A DNA stretch of 64,000 bases from Membranipora membranacea (GCA_914767715.1 OU612065.1:21636001-21700000), one strand, 5' to 3'; shown: positions 36,401 to 48,600, numbered from the stretch's first letter. The notes: a model not told the origin generated them from the sequence alone. A program made the numbers and translations.

Positions 36401-37529
36401 AGAGGGCGAATAGTCTCACACAACACCTTCACATAGTATAAAGATCCCCTTTGTCTCTTCGAAAAAACTGGTTACGGTGGGCATGGGTATAGGGTAACTA
36501 CCCCTATTCAACTACTCATATTACATACAGCAGCTACTAATAAAGGGCTGCTGAATAAGGCAGAAAAATGAGAGCTTACGTATAAACAAAATGCTCACCA
36601 CAGAGTTGAAAGAATCCAGCCCTAGCAAATCTAGTATTTTGTAGAGGAATGTGAAAATACCCGGATATAGGTAACTTCTGATCTTAGCACTCCACTCCCA
36701 AGTTAGATACCCATCTGTTCACATCAAAAGTCAAGGAATAAAATTTGATACTAGCCAAATTCCATTAAGTTATTTCAAGAATGTTATATAACTTTACAGC
36801 TCCAAAATCCTTACCAATTGAAGCTTTTTTCCCATTTTTACTCAAATATAAAATAGTTTTTTCAATAACAGCGACAATATTTGAAGGACGGTCTGACAAA
36901 AAAGGATATCCAAAGGCCTGATTGTGAGCTACTTCCATCGACTGCCAGTACTCATCCGGTACATAGTATGTCTGTACAATGAGGTAGTTAAACAATCTGA
37001 ACACCAGCATTCCAATAAGTATGCTCTTCTCATTCATGCAGAACTGTCCCCATGCAGTGCTCTCTGAAAACAAAAAAAATTGAATATATATTATAATCAA
37101 TTATAATATAATATATATTATTTAAATGAATTATAAAAATGTGTAATATCAACTCATTACGACAAAAGTTACCATGAAATAAACAACACTGCTTATTGGG
37201 ATCATTTTGAATCAAGAACCAATGGTCCTATAAAAATAGAAGTAATACACTACTAAAATTATGATACAAAGAAAGTTTATTGTGGACTCACCCAATCCAT
37301 TCCCTAGCTCCGGTTTGAGTGATGTTGGTTCAGTAATCCAGTAGTAAGCTCCCATTATCACCTGTGCAAGATCTTGTGCCCATGGATCATGTCGACATTC
37401 ACGCTTTCTCCGTTTTCTTCGAGCAGTGCCTACTCTTTCACTCTCATGGTCTGAAGTACCAGATTGATGGTCGCTGTCTCTTGATCGTCCAGCCTTTCTC
37501 CTGTGCCTCAAAGTTAGAGCACCAATCAT
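30435..37529 (-). CDS. PIGB: PIGB, GPI mannosyltransferase 3 (GT22), 10 exons
   Basis: Minus-strand exons 37292-37529 (start uncertain), 36910-37063, 36599-36716, 35771-36000, 34726-34878, 34093-34208, 33701-33842, 32736-32907, 31056-31405 and 30435-30747 join in phase to 661 codons. The enzyme adds the third mannose to the GPI precursor in the ER lumen. Diagnostic features are 'VPDEYWQS' in the first luminal loop (about 114-121, with the acidic pair), 'GYLTWEW', '[13 protein letters not shown]', '[10 protein letters not shown]', the GT22 motif 'HKEFRF' (388-393), '[11 protein letters not shown]' and 'MPCHSTPYY'. The protein is longer than the usual ~550 residues because of an N-terminal tail of about 90 residues with 'RRKRRKR' (possible Arg-based ER retention). 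That exon continues open 5' to a possible acceptor at 37554, so the true start may lie upstream; it is the least certain part. Exon 9 carries a Ser/Asp/Glu-rich insert. Intron 2 is AT-AC. Confidence 0.9.
33120..33660. other. Intron 7 of PIGB with a possible decayed coding remnant
   Basis: A + strand acidic stretch reading '[20 protein letters not shown]' ending in a stop (about 33175-33249), followed by further short open pieces, vaguely resembles the acidic N-terminus of piggyBac-like transposase genes. No catalytic block or terminal repeat is visible, so this is only a guess. Confidence 0.2.
35080..35545 (-). pseudogene. LINE 3' end in PIGB intron 4
   Basis: The minus-strand ORF 35214-35543 encodes the C-terminal end of a LINE reverse transcriptase: '[17 protein letters not shown]', '[16 protein letters not shown]', and the terminal '[20 protein letters not shown]' block, which follows the widespread 'D..H.L...F..LPSGRRYR' pattern. 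The reading frame runs to its natural stop, then about 130 bp of 3' UTR ending in 'CCATCCATCCATA' (on this strand), a tandem tail typical of some LINEs. The element is heavily 5'-truncated and sits between exons 34726-34878 and 35771-36000. Confidence 0.8.
36717..36909 (-). other. U12-type AT-AC intron in PIGB
   Basis: Between exons ending at 36910 and starting at 36716 no GT-AG pair keeps the frame. Instead the intron starts with ATATCCTTT (36909-36901), the exact U12 5' splice consensus, has TTCCTTGAC at 36738-36730, matching the U12 branch-site consensus TTCCTTRAY, and ends in AC at 36718-36717, 14 nt after the branch adenosine. Removing these 193 nt joins 'AFG' to 'GYLTWEW' in phase through a GGA GAT junction. 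Splicing by the minor spliceosome is inferred from these signals. Confidence 0.9.
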
Positions 37530-37734
37530 TTCTAATGCTGTTGCACCACAAACCTAGCAAAATATCATCATATCATTGTAATTTACTAACTAACAATATA
37601 ATCACAACACAATGGCATTGATACATGGGCACTAAGTATCGACGAAGACATACCTTCTCACTTGAGCCATATGCCTTTTCTAATATTTACACCACGTTGC
37701 TGAAACCTTCCGCAATCAATCTCCAAGAGATCAG

Positions 37735-38240
37735 GGTTGGTCAGTTTTAGGGGCGGCTGAGTTGGGAGCATAAGGTCCTGGGTTCAAGCCCCACCGGGTA
37801 TGTTGTGCTGAAATATTGTCCGGTAAATGGCCATCCGCCACACAACTCTGTAAAAAGGCCATCCGCTTATAACAAATACCCATCCGTCAGTGCTAACTGG
37901 CCATCCATTTCACCTTTTACCAATCAATCCGACTGTCACAACCCCATCCGGATGCCCATTAAGCGACCGCTGGTATCCGCGTGACATCAGGTGGTTGCCA
38001 AATATGCATCTGGTTGGTACTCGGGCATCCGAATGGGTTTGTCGACCAGATGATGAGTGTCTCCAACGTCCATCCTCCTCTGCTACGAACCCATCCGCCT
38101 CTGTCAAATTAATGTCATGATGCCTTTTATGCGACCGGCTGCCGACCGGATACCTTTTAGACAACCGCCAGATATCCGTATGGCATCTGATGGTTGCCAA
38201 ATAGGCATCTGGATGGGTTCTTAGCGCAGTAGGGTGCACT
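37735..38240 (+). repeat. CCATCCG repeat family, copy 2, with tRNA-like head
   Basis: It begins with a pol III-like head: 'GGGCGGCTGAGTTGG' (weak A box) and 'GGTCCTGGGTTCAAGCCCC' (good B box), then 'TGTTGTGCTGAAATATTGTC' and the body with repeated 'GGCCATCCG', 'CCCATCCG' and 'TGGTTGCCAAATA' words. The body matches the reverse complement of 6700-6920 and of 51700-51945. This supports a SINE-like family with a tRNA-derived 5' end and an internally repetitive body. It fills the space upstream of PIGB. Confidence 0.75.
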
Positions 38241-39777
38241 GTTTGTCTAGTACTACCTGATTTAATAATCATGGCAAGTAAATTAATAGGCGCTATAGTA
38301 CCTTGCCTTAGCAAGAACAGGATGTCAAAAACTTGATTCGTTCTTCAGAAATTACAGCAAGAGAAACAAGTTCATAGGCAAGGTTTTGTCATTATTATAT
38401 ATGTATTTAAATACACAATTATAATAAATAATTAATTTTTATCATAAGCAATAAATTTGAGTTGAAGCTCCTCATCCACTATTATTCACACCTCTAAGAT
38501 TATTCTTATGTATTGCTAAGATTGACCCACAGTTTGCACAAAATTCCAGTATCAACCACTAGATTGAGGCAATGTACATGCTTGTGAGCCCCATGTTTGA
38601 CTGGTTACCTGCTAAAAACATAAAATCAATTTTTTTGTATCAATTAAATTGGGAAGTTACAGATTAAAATTTAGTGTCCCATTTGTCAAGGATCGATAGA
38701 TTATGTCTCGTTCAAACACAATGCCGGTTTAAATAGAAGGCAATAATATCCAAATCAGGGGTGGTACACTTTTCTAACTTTGATTTCATCTCAGAACCAG
38801 AGGCTACAAGTTTTCACATGTGAGAAAAGAGAAAAAAACTGACCTGAAGATAACACCACCATACAGAGTTCTGTCCTGTAGCCTCCCTGCACCCTACACA
38901 TGAGATATCACATTTTGCTCGTGACCAAATTCCTCAGGAGTGGTAGTGGGCCCACTGTTTGATATGATGAGAATAAATTGAAACATATGACTGCAAGTGC
39001 AAAGATGGTTTTCTGATGTATGATATGATGATCATGATGAGGCCACAGACTCAGACCCAGAGCTGAGAGCTTACAGTAGAATAGTAGTTGGGTAGCATCC
39101 TGAGCAGGCATTTGGACTATCACTTGTGATGTGGTGGTTTCTTAGGTCTTGTGAATTAGCTGATAGTACACTCAGTGCAGTCTTCCTACTCTACTGCAGT
39201 CGATGTTCATTGCTGCACAGTGTTGCTAGGTGCATGCTCCAACCATTTTACATACTCCTTGCTCCAATGTAGCTGGCTGTGGTCGGAGGGTTATGTTATA
39301 TCAGTGAATAATATTTGTGTATGCCGGCCAATCAAATCAAACGTATCGATGCCCAATGGCGTCTATGACATAAACGCTCAATGGTGCATATTTGAACTCG
39401 TACCTAGTCAACCCACTTATCAAGGGAATGCTCAATTGAACTGTTCAGCCACTATACAATGTGGAGATTGGAACCACACATGCAATAGTGTGCTCTGCAC
39501 AATCACGGAAAGCTGATCGTTGAAGTAGGTGGTTTCGATTGGCTTCCCATGCACCAATGGGGGCTGGCTTGGAGTTAGTTAAATCTTTAATCTTGGAATA
39601 AAATAAAAATGTAATATGACTTTCTGCCACATCCTATGAATAAAATTTTGTAATGAACTTGACTGTAATCCAATGTACAGAGCATGTATATCACTATCAA
39701 TTGAAGACAATTCAAACTTGTTGCTATTGCGCATTAATACAGAGTATTCTCATTTATTTCTAGATTAGCTCTCAAAT
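38241..39777. other. Intergenic DNA between divergent PIGB and SSBP1
   Basis: AT-rich unique sequence presumably holding both promoters. A 113-codon + strand ORF at 39175-39516 is Cys-rich but has no recognised family, splice context or neighbour support. I see no CpG-dense island or TATA box I would commit to. Confidence 0.4.
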
Positions 39778-41928
39778 ATGAATTCAGTAGTAAGAGTTAT
39801 TGAACGATGTTGCAAGGGAATTGTAAGTTTATTATGTCTTCTTATTTTCCACAGTTTGTTCAGTCAAAAAATTTGTTATCATAACAATGTACGCTACGCT
39901 TGTAGAATCTGTGATCGTCAGTAGTTTTGTTGTGGCGTGCGGCCACATACCATATTCCTTGCGTTTGTGGAGCTTTGGCATACAAGCTAGTTTTAGTGCT
40001 TCTGCTCCTGTTAATAGTGAATGTGTTTCTCTTTTATTACACAGAATCATGTCACTAAGAGGCAGTTGTGCTCAAAGTCAGGTGAAGGGATAAGAGTTGA
40101 TAAAAGTAAGTATTTATATATATGCACTCCTACGCAACAAGCTGAGTCTCAAAGATACCCAACTGGTCCCCTTAAACCATTATCCAAATATAGGACATTT
40201 AAGGGAGGTGTGCTTCTTCAATCAAAACCTCATTTGTTAACCAGAACTAATATATTAGGTGCAGTGTCTATGCTACTTATGCTATGATTGGTTTTGCAGA
40301 CACTGTTACTTCTAATAGTTACATGTGAATGTTATTATATGCAGTAAATGGCCCATTCCAAGCAGAGCAAGGGAGAATGTTGCTTTGTAAGCCCAATGTG
40401 AAAGCTGTTTTCATCTTATGGTGTTCTATTGTGCGCTGAGTCGTTAGTTTAGATTTTTGTGTGTTTGAATTAAATCTACCTACATTTGTTTGATACTCTT
40501 TTTATTTTTGTCTGATGCAATATTAACTGTCTGTTATAATTACATAGCCTTCCTGAATGAAATCACTCTAATCGGCAGAGTTGGCCGTACTCCTGAAGTT
40601 AGAGGTGAAAATCAATTAGTTGTTATTTTTCCGCTTGCGACACATTCCTTCTGGAAAGATGCAGGTAAGACACAAGTCCAACGATACCGTTTCGTTGCTG
40701 TGATTGTTTAGTGCGGGAAAATATTTATGATCTCTTTTATATGTTTTTAAGTGTTATTTTTGTCTGGTTTATTTATTGTCTCAGACCAGACATTATATAT
40801 AATGCAATGATGATGCTTACAATTTCCATAACACCACGTAAGCTTGATCAGAGCTGCACAACCAATGACAACGACAGTTTGGTCGTAGAATTAATATATT
40901 GTAAATTGGTGTCCATGGTCCGAAACAATATGAAATGAGACACACGAGCGGTTTAGGATTGGTAAACAACCTGGTACCCTGCTGTTACAACTGTAAAACT
41001 TTAACAATGCAAATTTAAAGTTGTCTCCTCCTTGCTTGATTTTCAAACTCTAAATTCTTTATTCTTAAAAAAAATATGTGCAATAATTATAGGTAACACG
41101 TCTACAAAAATAGATATCAACAGAAAATTTATGGTGCCAATTGTAGAAGAATTATTCAAAGGTTATGAACAAATGATGAAACATTGATGGAGTGACCTTG
41201 AGTCTCTCAATTATAATCCTTGGGTGTTTTTAGAGGGTGAACAAAAGAGTAAAGTCGACTGGCACAGAATAATGATAGCCAGAACATCCATGAGAAGTTA
41301 TGCAACACAATATGTTCAGACTGGAGATCGTGTTTTGGTGAAGGGTAAATTACAATATAGGACAGTGGTGAACCCAGATACAGGCAAAGTCAGTGATAGT
41401 GTAGCTTATATTAATACACGTGAGTATATGTGAACCTCTTCTTCCTCTGCATTTCTTCCGCAAATTAGTAGGGCAGATGTTTAAAAGTTTATTTAATCAG
41501 ATTTTCCCTTTACAAAGCTATCATTGGAAGCACAACTTAAAAGCAAAGCGCAGATTGAAAACAAAACGCTGCAGATTTTACCATCACGCTTTTGATTGGG
41601 AGCAACCAAATCTGTTTTTCTTTGTGACTTGCCACAAAACGCAGGGTTTTAATTGTTCCTAATGATAATTAAGAAAAAAATGACAAAATAATCTGAAAGC
41701 TGTATTACAATTGACACTCCTAACCTATTAATTTTCCTACAAATGTATGTAACGGAGAATCTTTATGGTTGATAATATCATTTTTTTTATGTAGACCTTC
41801 TCATGACGCTACGGAAAAACCTCAACAGAACTGAAGACAATGAAGATCATCTGGTAGGTGAAGTAGAGGTTGTGGAAAGGGATCTGGACGATGGTATTCC
41901 GGTTGATACGGAGAAGGCGACATACTAG
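39778..41928 (+). CDS. SSBP1: SSBP1, mitochondrial single-stranded DNA-binding protein, 5 exons
   Basis: Exons 39778-39822, 40045-40105, 40548-40664, 41234-41419 and 41795-41928 join in phase to 180 codons. The first two exons give a basic, Ser/Arg-containing presequence ('MNSVVRVIERCCKG...TKRQLCSKSGEG') fitting mitochondrial import. The OB fold starts at 'LNEITLIGRVGRTPEVR', continues through 'VIFPLATHSFWKDAG' and 'VDWHRIMIAR' (the WHRI strand), 'YVQTGDRVLVKGKLQYR', and ends near 'DSVAYINTHLLMTL'. These are the canonical SSB blocks. The acidic C-terminal tail resembles the flexible tail of the family. The expected role is to coat single-stranded mtDNA at the replisome as a tetramer. Length is slightly above the vertebrate protein's ~148 because of the tail. 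Confidence 0.9.
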
Positions 41929-42220
41929 AGTAGAGATCCAATACCGCTCCCACTGAGCAAAAAGCTAGAAGACAATTTGGTTATTGGAAGCAATCCGTAA
42001 TCATATGATTGCATCACCCAGAGAATTTTATATACTGCACTTTGCAAGTTTATATATATGTATACATATTTGTATATATATGTATACACCTGATAGTTCC
42101 TCTTTTTTCATTTTTACATTGTTATTTCATAAGCTGTACAGTAAACTAAACTCTTTTAAGAGAACGTAGTGTTTGTTTTGAAGATTTAACTCGGATATTC
42201 CATCTCAAATATTTTTTGTA

Positions 42221-42226
42221 AATAAA
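42221..42226 (+). promoter_or_regulatory. Polyadenylation signal of SSBP1
   Basis: AATAAA about 290 bp after the SSBP1 stop codon. Confidence 0.6.
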
Positions 42227-42229
42227 ATA

Positions 42230-45200
42230 GTGGTCTCTCCGGAGAGTAATTTCTAGAGATAGTATGAATAAGTGAGCTGATTTCTTGCGCAGATCCATTA
42301 TTTGAGGGGAGCATATGCCTTATTTAGATTCTCAGCAGCAGAGAGCATAGTATTTGAATCATCGTATGGTTTTCTATTAGATACAGTTTGGTCTAAGATT
42401 ATTATAAGTTGTTTGGTTGAAACTTCCTCACTTATGATACAATACACATACAATCATGTGTAGTTTAGAATGCTGACTGCTCGATATAAGCCAGGTGCAG
42501 ATCGGTTTAAAATCAACCTCAGATTAGTCTGTCTTAGGGTGAGCCTATATGTGACCTCATGGCAATCTAGATCTAAGTCCTGCATTTTTGGCCATAGTGG
42601 CTGCAATAGGTCTCCTGGCTCATATCGGGTGATCAGCAATCTAACGTGAGGTGAGATGCTTGATATCAACCAAATAAACTGCAGTATATTTTTACTCAAC
42701 CACAACCTTCCAGCCAAAATCTTTCAAGGCAGTTGGTCCTAAACTAAAAGATTTGTTTTATTTTGTAACATCAGGTAACTTACTAAGAAGTTGTTTGCCC
42801 TTTCTTTTCGAGTAGACAACTTTGATCAGGAAAAATGCTTTATATTAGTTCGATTAATAGGTATGATTTCAAGATTATGTTGTGTTTTAGGGTTTTAGTT
42901 TAAGCCCCTCAAACTAAAGACATAATACTGGAATATTTGCGGCTGGAAAAGGGCTCAGACCAAGGGATTGTGCAGTCATGGTGTCATGTTGCGATGCTGG
43001 GTCATTTGCATGCTACACTACTCCACTATGATCCCATGTACTCATCAATGGCAACTCAACGAAGAAAACAATTGTTCAATACTTCAAAAAGATTTTCTTT
43101 AATGAGTTAATATCATTGCGTTCTATCTATATATTTGAGTCATTGCCAGGTACCCTTATATTACTACTTGTCCAAACTGACCTTTTTTTTCACATTCACA
43201 TATTTTCTTGTTTAGGCATTGAATTGAATTGCATGATGTTTTTTATGTCTCATGTTGGTAAGGCATAAACTGTGTCAGAAAAAATATTTAGTGACAAAAG
43301 CTCCATTTGTTTTGTTTGCATTCTTGTTATATAAAGAAATGCTCTATATGTTTATTTTAGTTTGAGGTATGAAAAATAATGCATTATGCTTATTAATTAA
43401 CTTTCAAATGTGCAAGAAAAATAAACGGACACCCGAAACCAGCAGGTGTGTGTATAAAACGAAAAAGCCATGGTGTTCTAATACAGCCATTTGATTAACA
43501 GGAAGGGATGGTTTTTCATATGAATCTAGACGATTTATCTTTATGTCCAGCACAAAGCTCCATCTATCTCATCGGCTCCATAGAAAAGTCTCAGCTCTTT
43601 TCAGCTCCCAAGTCAGAGATTATTTGGGGAGTTATAACCGTACAGCGCTGTCATTGAAATCATCAATCTGGCTGCATTCTGTAAATAATGAGGAAAACAT
43701 CAGTTATTTCCAATATGACTGAGAGTGAGAGACCGACTACGTATTAAAAAGTCATCAAATTGATCGTCTTATTCGCTGCTGATAATGATTGTTTATTGCA
43801 ATTTATTGAGCTTTACTTGGAGAACACTTATCCAATAACTCTTTTCTCGAGGCATTACATGTAACCAACTGATTTTTCTAACATCTGAAAGTTCAACTAA
43901 ACCTCCGTTCAGGCAAAATTGTATGTTGCTGACACCAACACAATGTTCCCCTCAACCAGTTGTCATAACAGCAATACATGGATGACAATATATATCATCA
44001 GCAATGTCTGAACAGTTTTGTTAATATATACTCCTCTAGGGTAGGCCATTGGCAAATGGCAAAAAGAATAACTTACCAGTCAGGTTGTAATGTTGAATTA
44101 TCAGTTGTGCCATAAGTGTAGGAATGTCCATAGTCGGGGAATGTCATAATACCGAATTTTTTTAATGCCACAGGTATATTATATCTGGTAGATACTGAAT
44201 ACTCTGCTAGTCTATCTTCTTTTGTTTGTTGAAGTAGTCTGTCTGTTTTTCCTGGCACCGAAAAGCATGATAAAGAACACCATTTTTATAGCTTATGAAG
44301 GTTGTTGTTTGACTGTCGAATTTGCTCTTGCGTATTAAACTGGCAGACTTAGTGCTGCTCCGTAGTTTATATACTGGTTTTATTAGCAATACTATTATAT
44401 AGGTTATAGTGTAAGGCAGCGGAAGAATCATAACAACATCGCCAATCATCGTCTCAAGAGAGTGCCTGTTCAACGAAGCCTCATTGGATTAGCATTAAAC
44501 AGAATACTCTAGATTCTAGAACTACGTCATGACACATCAAGAGATACCTACGTAATGCGCATGTGGGCATCAAGACCAAATCATCTTCTTGTGACATAAA
44601 AACTAGGTTATATGGTACATCACAATTACGCTCTTTACGGTTGTAATGTAATAAGGAGCACGCATAAATACATGATGAACAATAACCATAAACATGCCAA
44701 TAACAGGAATTATATGACAAAAACGAAGCTTTTTATTTGTGTTATCTTCATACCACAGGGCGTGAGAGTAAACCTATTTCTTGATAACCAATAATAATAA
44801 TTGTATATTTTATGGGCTGCTCATAAATTGTGTTATTAACCGAGATATACTAGTTTGAAGTATTTTAAAGATTAATTGAAGAATTCAAGATAAAAAATAA
44901 CTTAAAATTTTCCAATCAGATGCTCTTAATTTTTTTTTTCTCACTTGTGTCTAGTATTGAAACCTTCATAATTATGAGAATTGATTTAATACACTCATTT
45001 CATGATCAAGTGCTGACTTTTTAAAATACCAAATTTCTGTACAGGATACCAGATTTACAACATTATATACCATAATCTGATAAAATGTATCGGAGTATTT
45101 AGGATCAAAATCCCGATCAGTCAAAGATTAACGGGAAAACTTAAAAAGCTAGATTAAAAAGTTGTGTGGGCCCTCATATTTAATTAGGATTCATCTCGGG

Positions 45201-45250
45201 AAAATAACTATATGAGTATTGATTTAATTTCTGAAATAAAATTTTCTAGA
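42230..45250. other. 3-kb intergenic stretch, no supported gene
   Basis: Contains scattered short ORFs on the minus strand (42454-42717; 44073-44473). The latter region is open for about 400 bp in two overlapping frames and ends at a good donor-like GTAAGT (44078-44073), but the two frames break each other and no downstream exon could be linked. A terminal untranslated exon or an unrecognised gene cannot be excluded. Confidence 0.35.
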
Positions 45251-45251
45251 T

Positions 45252-45541
45252 AAAAATCACGTGCAGTTGAATATCGAAAGAAACGTGCTGGTTGACTTGC
45301 ACTTTTCGACCGACAAACAAACCGAGTCAGGTGAAAGAAATGGCTGCCAAAACACCAGGCGGTGTCAAAGTTTTATTACATAATGATGAGTCTAACTAAA
45401 AATCACGTTGCTTTCAAAGAACGTGCGTGTTGTGGATGCACACGAGTTGACAGACAATCAGACAGACTTACATAACGAAACATGCTACCAACAGAGTCAG
45501 CTGCTAGGCGGGGAAGTTTTATTAGATAATGATGAGTCTGA
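45252..45541. repeat. Imperfect 145-bp tandem duplication
   Basis: 45252-45397 and 45398-45541 share 'AAAATCACGT', 'GAACGTG', 'GACAAACAAACCGA/GACAATCAGACAGA', 'GAAACATG/GAAATGG', 'GGCGG', 'AGTTTTATTA' and 'TAATGATGAGTCT' in order. It lies just beyond the 3' end of MOCS3. A minus-strand AATAAA at 45523-45518 in the nearer unit is a plausible MOCS3 poly(A) signal; the other unit carries the same hexamer. Confidence 0.7.
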
Positions 45542-45694
45542 ATGCAGTTCTGTACTTTAAAAACTGATGTCTGTTTTATGTCAATTGTGCTCTCGACAAG
45601 CACTTATCCCTGTCGCTTAAATAGTTAGTGTCAAATTCAAGTGTTTTTTCATTACATTCTACAACGATAAAAAGGCAATCCTGAAAAGCATGCA

Positions 45695-48600
45695 TCAGTA
45701 TATGGGGAAGTTAGTGTCTGCTTTTTTCGCCCAGGCATTCAGCCCACCGATAAGATCTAAAACCTTGATGTGCTCCTCCGCAGTCAGTGTTTTTAAAACA
45801 TGCTGTACAGCAATCCGTGAATCATTTCCATGGTGGCACACAAATACGAGAGGCGGCCGGTGATTTGTGTCCCCTTGCATCATCAGATCCATTTTCAGAG
45901 ATTCAAGTTTTTCCGTCAGTTCTTCTTGTGAGAGTTTGAGTAAATCGGATAGCGGGATATCTGAGTATTGTGTTAGAGAAATGTGAAGGTGTAGTATAAT
46001 CAGATGAACCAGTTAACAGCTAGTTACTATGCGTAGTAAGATTGGCCAAGTTAGCACTTAGCAGTGAAGATATTCAATGAATTTAGTCTGATAAGTCTAA
46101 GGGCAGACGGTTGCAATTTCAAAATAAAAGTTTGATAATTTTGAGTAATATTTTGGAATATCACACCAAGTTGATCATTGAAAATACTTTTTTAAGGTGG
46201 GTAATTTAAGAGCTGATGGTCGGAAGGGAGAATGCTTCATCAAGGAGTATTTATTACCCTTTGCCTAGATTTTATCACATTCCAAAGCTCTTATTGTCTC
46301 TGTGAAGTTTCGAGGAAAAAACATCTTTGCTCTGATGAACGATATATAGCATATAACAATGTATTCATCTATAGTATTATATCATCGTCTATGTTTCTAC
46401 GATTAGCTACTGACAATGATTGTTATAAGCAAAATAATATGCAATAAGCCTTTTTCAAACATGCATTTTCTTGGAATAAAAGTTCCAGATTGCATATCTA
46501 ACAGCGTGTAGCGACTTCCGATCGATAGGTCAATATAGAGTTAAGTAAATAGCATCTCAAAACAATCCGCAGATGAGTATTTGATCATCGTTCAGGTTAT
46601 CATTAGCTTGTGTACAGCATAATTTAGCAAATTGGCTTAACAGGCTTTTTACAGGTTTATAGTGCATCAAGCTAGAAGGCTTTTCTAACCCTATAAAGCA
46701 TAGACCGCATGAGGGCGGCTATGTCCAGAAACATCTTACGTAAGTCTGCCAGTCCATTCGATGTTGTTCTTAGGTTGAAAACCTTTTACCAGACATCTGA
46801 CTGACTTTATTACGATATCACACCGTGACAATCATTAACGTTTCAGGGAACATCTTAACAAACAAGTCTGGCGAAGCGATAATTATGTTATGAGCCTTAA
46901 GGTTTATTTTTGGATAATTCTCTTAGAAATTGACCGACCACAGCTAGGCCTGTCTTGAATTACGATTAGTTTCACAAATTTCTTCTTCACTGAAAGATAT
47001 CCAGACCAATGACCGTTATTTATAAAATGAATAATATGGTTTTTAAATCTTAAACCCAAGACCTTTGTACCTTATGCCTTGTTGTTTAAGACCTAACATC
47101 TTGTTGATAGTATGTATTATATAGATCTGATCTAACCATTACCAACTATAATTTAATTTCATATTCGATATGAATCATCATTTAATGGTCAAAACCGCTG
47201 CTGTTATTGACACAAATAAATCAAAATTTATTGTCAAAACCAATTATAATAATTGTATCAGGTCTGCTGTCCGGTGTAAGCACTCAGATACTGACCAAAA
47301 TTTTGAATCTAATTACTGTGTTTTCCTTGCTTTGTTTTCCTGTGGCCTAATGAGGAGATAATCCCAGAGTAAGAATATAGCCTTACTCTGTGGAATAATA
47401 TTAGGCCTAACCCTATGACAGCAATACTCAATTCAAACAGTAACCTCATAAAATAGTTCAACTGTCCAGAATCTTCTGTGCTGGTCAAATTTTCAACTGT
47501 TTTTCAACTGTTTGGTTTAGTACCAGAACCTTCTGTCCTGGTACTAGCCCGTTGAGATATTTGGCCTTATCAAGAGTTCTACTACTGAGTGAAGTTGTGA
47601 GGTTTATTGGTTATCAATGACGCTGGACTGATACATCGAGCAGTTCAACATTGGTAATACGGACAAATTTATCATCAATTTATATTTCTCCTTACAGATG
47701 GTTTAGTTTTTTATGTTTTTTTTTTGTGGGAAACACTTTACTTCAAGGTCAGTGCAAAGACAATGATAAGCAATGCCGGAGCATCTTTCAATGCCTCTTC
47801 CTCTGCATGGTTGTGCATGGTTGTGTTGTCTCAGGCTTGTTAGCTTTGGATGGATATAAACCAACTACAGGAATTTTGTAACAAAGCTCACTATAGTAGC
47901 TTTGAGCAGATAATTACCGATATCCATCGTTATGAAGCAACTTAGGAGCTTAGTAATCAATGAAGAACTTTGCCTGATAAAGCCAAAAGTGGATACATGC
48001 TTTGCTACTAACTAATTTGAGGAACATGGTGATCCCTCAAAAACCTTTCTCGATAGTAGCAAAGAATAGTTATATGCTTGGCCAATCCACTATAGAAACT
48101 TTTAGTTGATGAAGCTCACTATACCAAGTAGTAAGTTAACTCCTTAGCTACACCATGTTTGGGGTGCTAACACCAATATGTACAGTAGATAAAAGGATAC
48201 TGTGAGAATGAGATAGTTTACAGATCTCTGTCTCATGACTCGGACGCGTGTCTATAAGGATATGATCTTTTCCTGCCTCCATGTATTCACTCTTATATTG
48301 ACTCACTGATACTCTATAGCTCATATCTGGTACCTAAAATGAGTAAGGGTGAAAACAAAGTGGGTTAAAATCTCCAATTCTGTCTCTGTCCGAAGACTGA
48401 GAAATAAAGGTGCCTTAAGAGCGCGGACGCCATATTCAGCATCAAGTTGCTCTCAGTTTGAAGGCAGGTAGGAGCATACTTGGGGCATCGATTGAGCCCA
48501 GTAGTCAGGGGACTGCAGCGGGATTTGAACCCGAGACCTCCAACACTTGGGTATTAGTGGGCAAGCGCCCTAGCCAACTGAGCTACCTCCTACTCCCACT

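Noticed and set aside
39175-39516. 113-codon Cys-rich + strand ORF between PIGB and SSBP1
   Set aside because: Considered as a secreted peptide gene, but it has no signal peptide, no regular Cys spacing and no supporting splice or promoter signals.
41100-41187. Possible extra SSBP1 exon after TTATAG (GNTSTKIDINRKF...)
   Set aside because: It ends in a stop, and the exon at 41234 joins 40664 directly with the canonical OB-fold order.
42454-42717. Minus-strand ORF with a hydrophobic start, faintly like a NACHT helix
   Set aside because: Similarity is too slight, and there are no P-loop or neighbouring exons.
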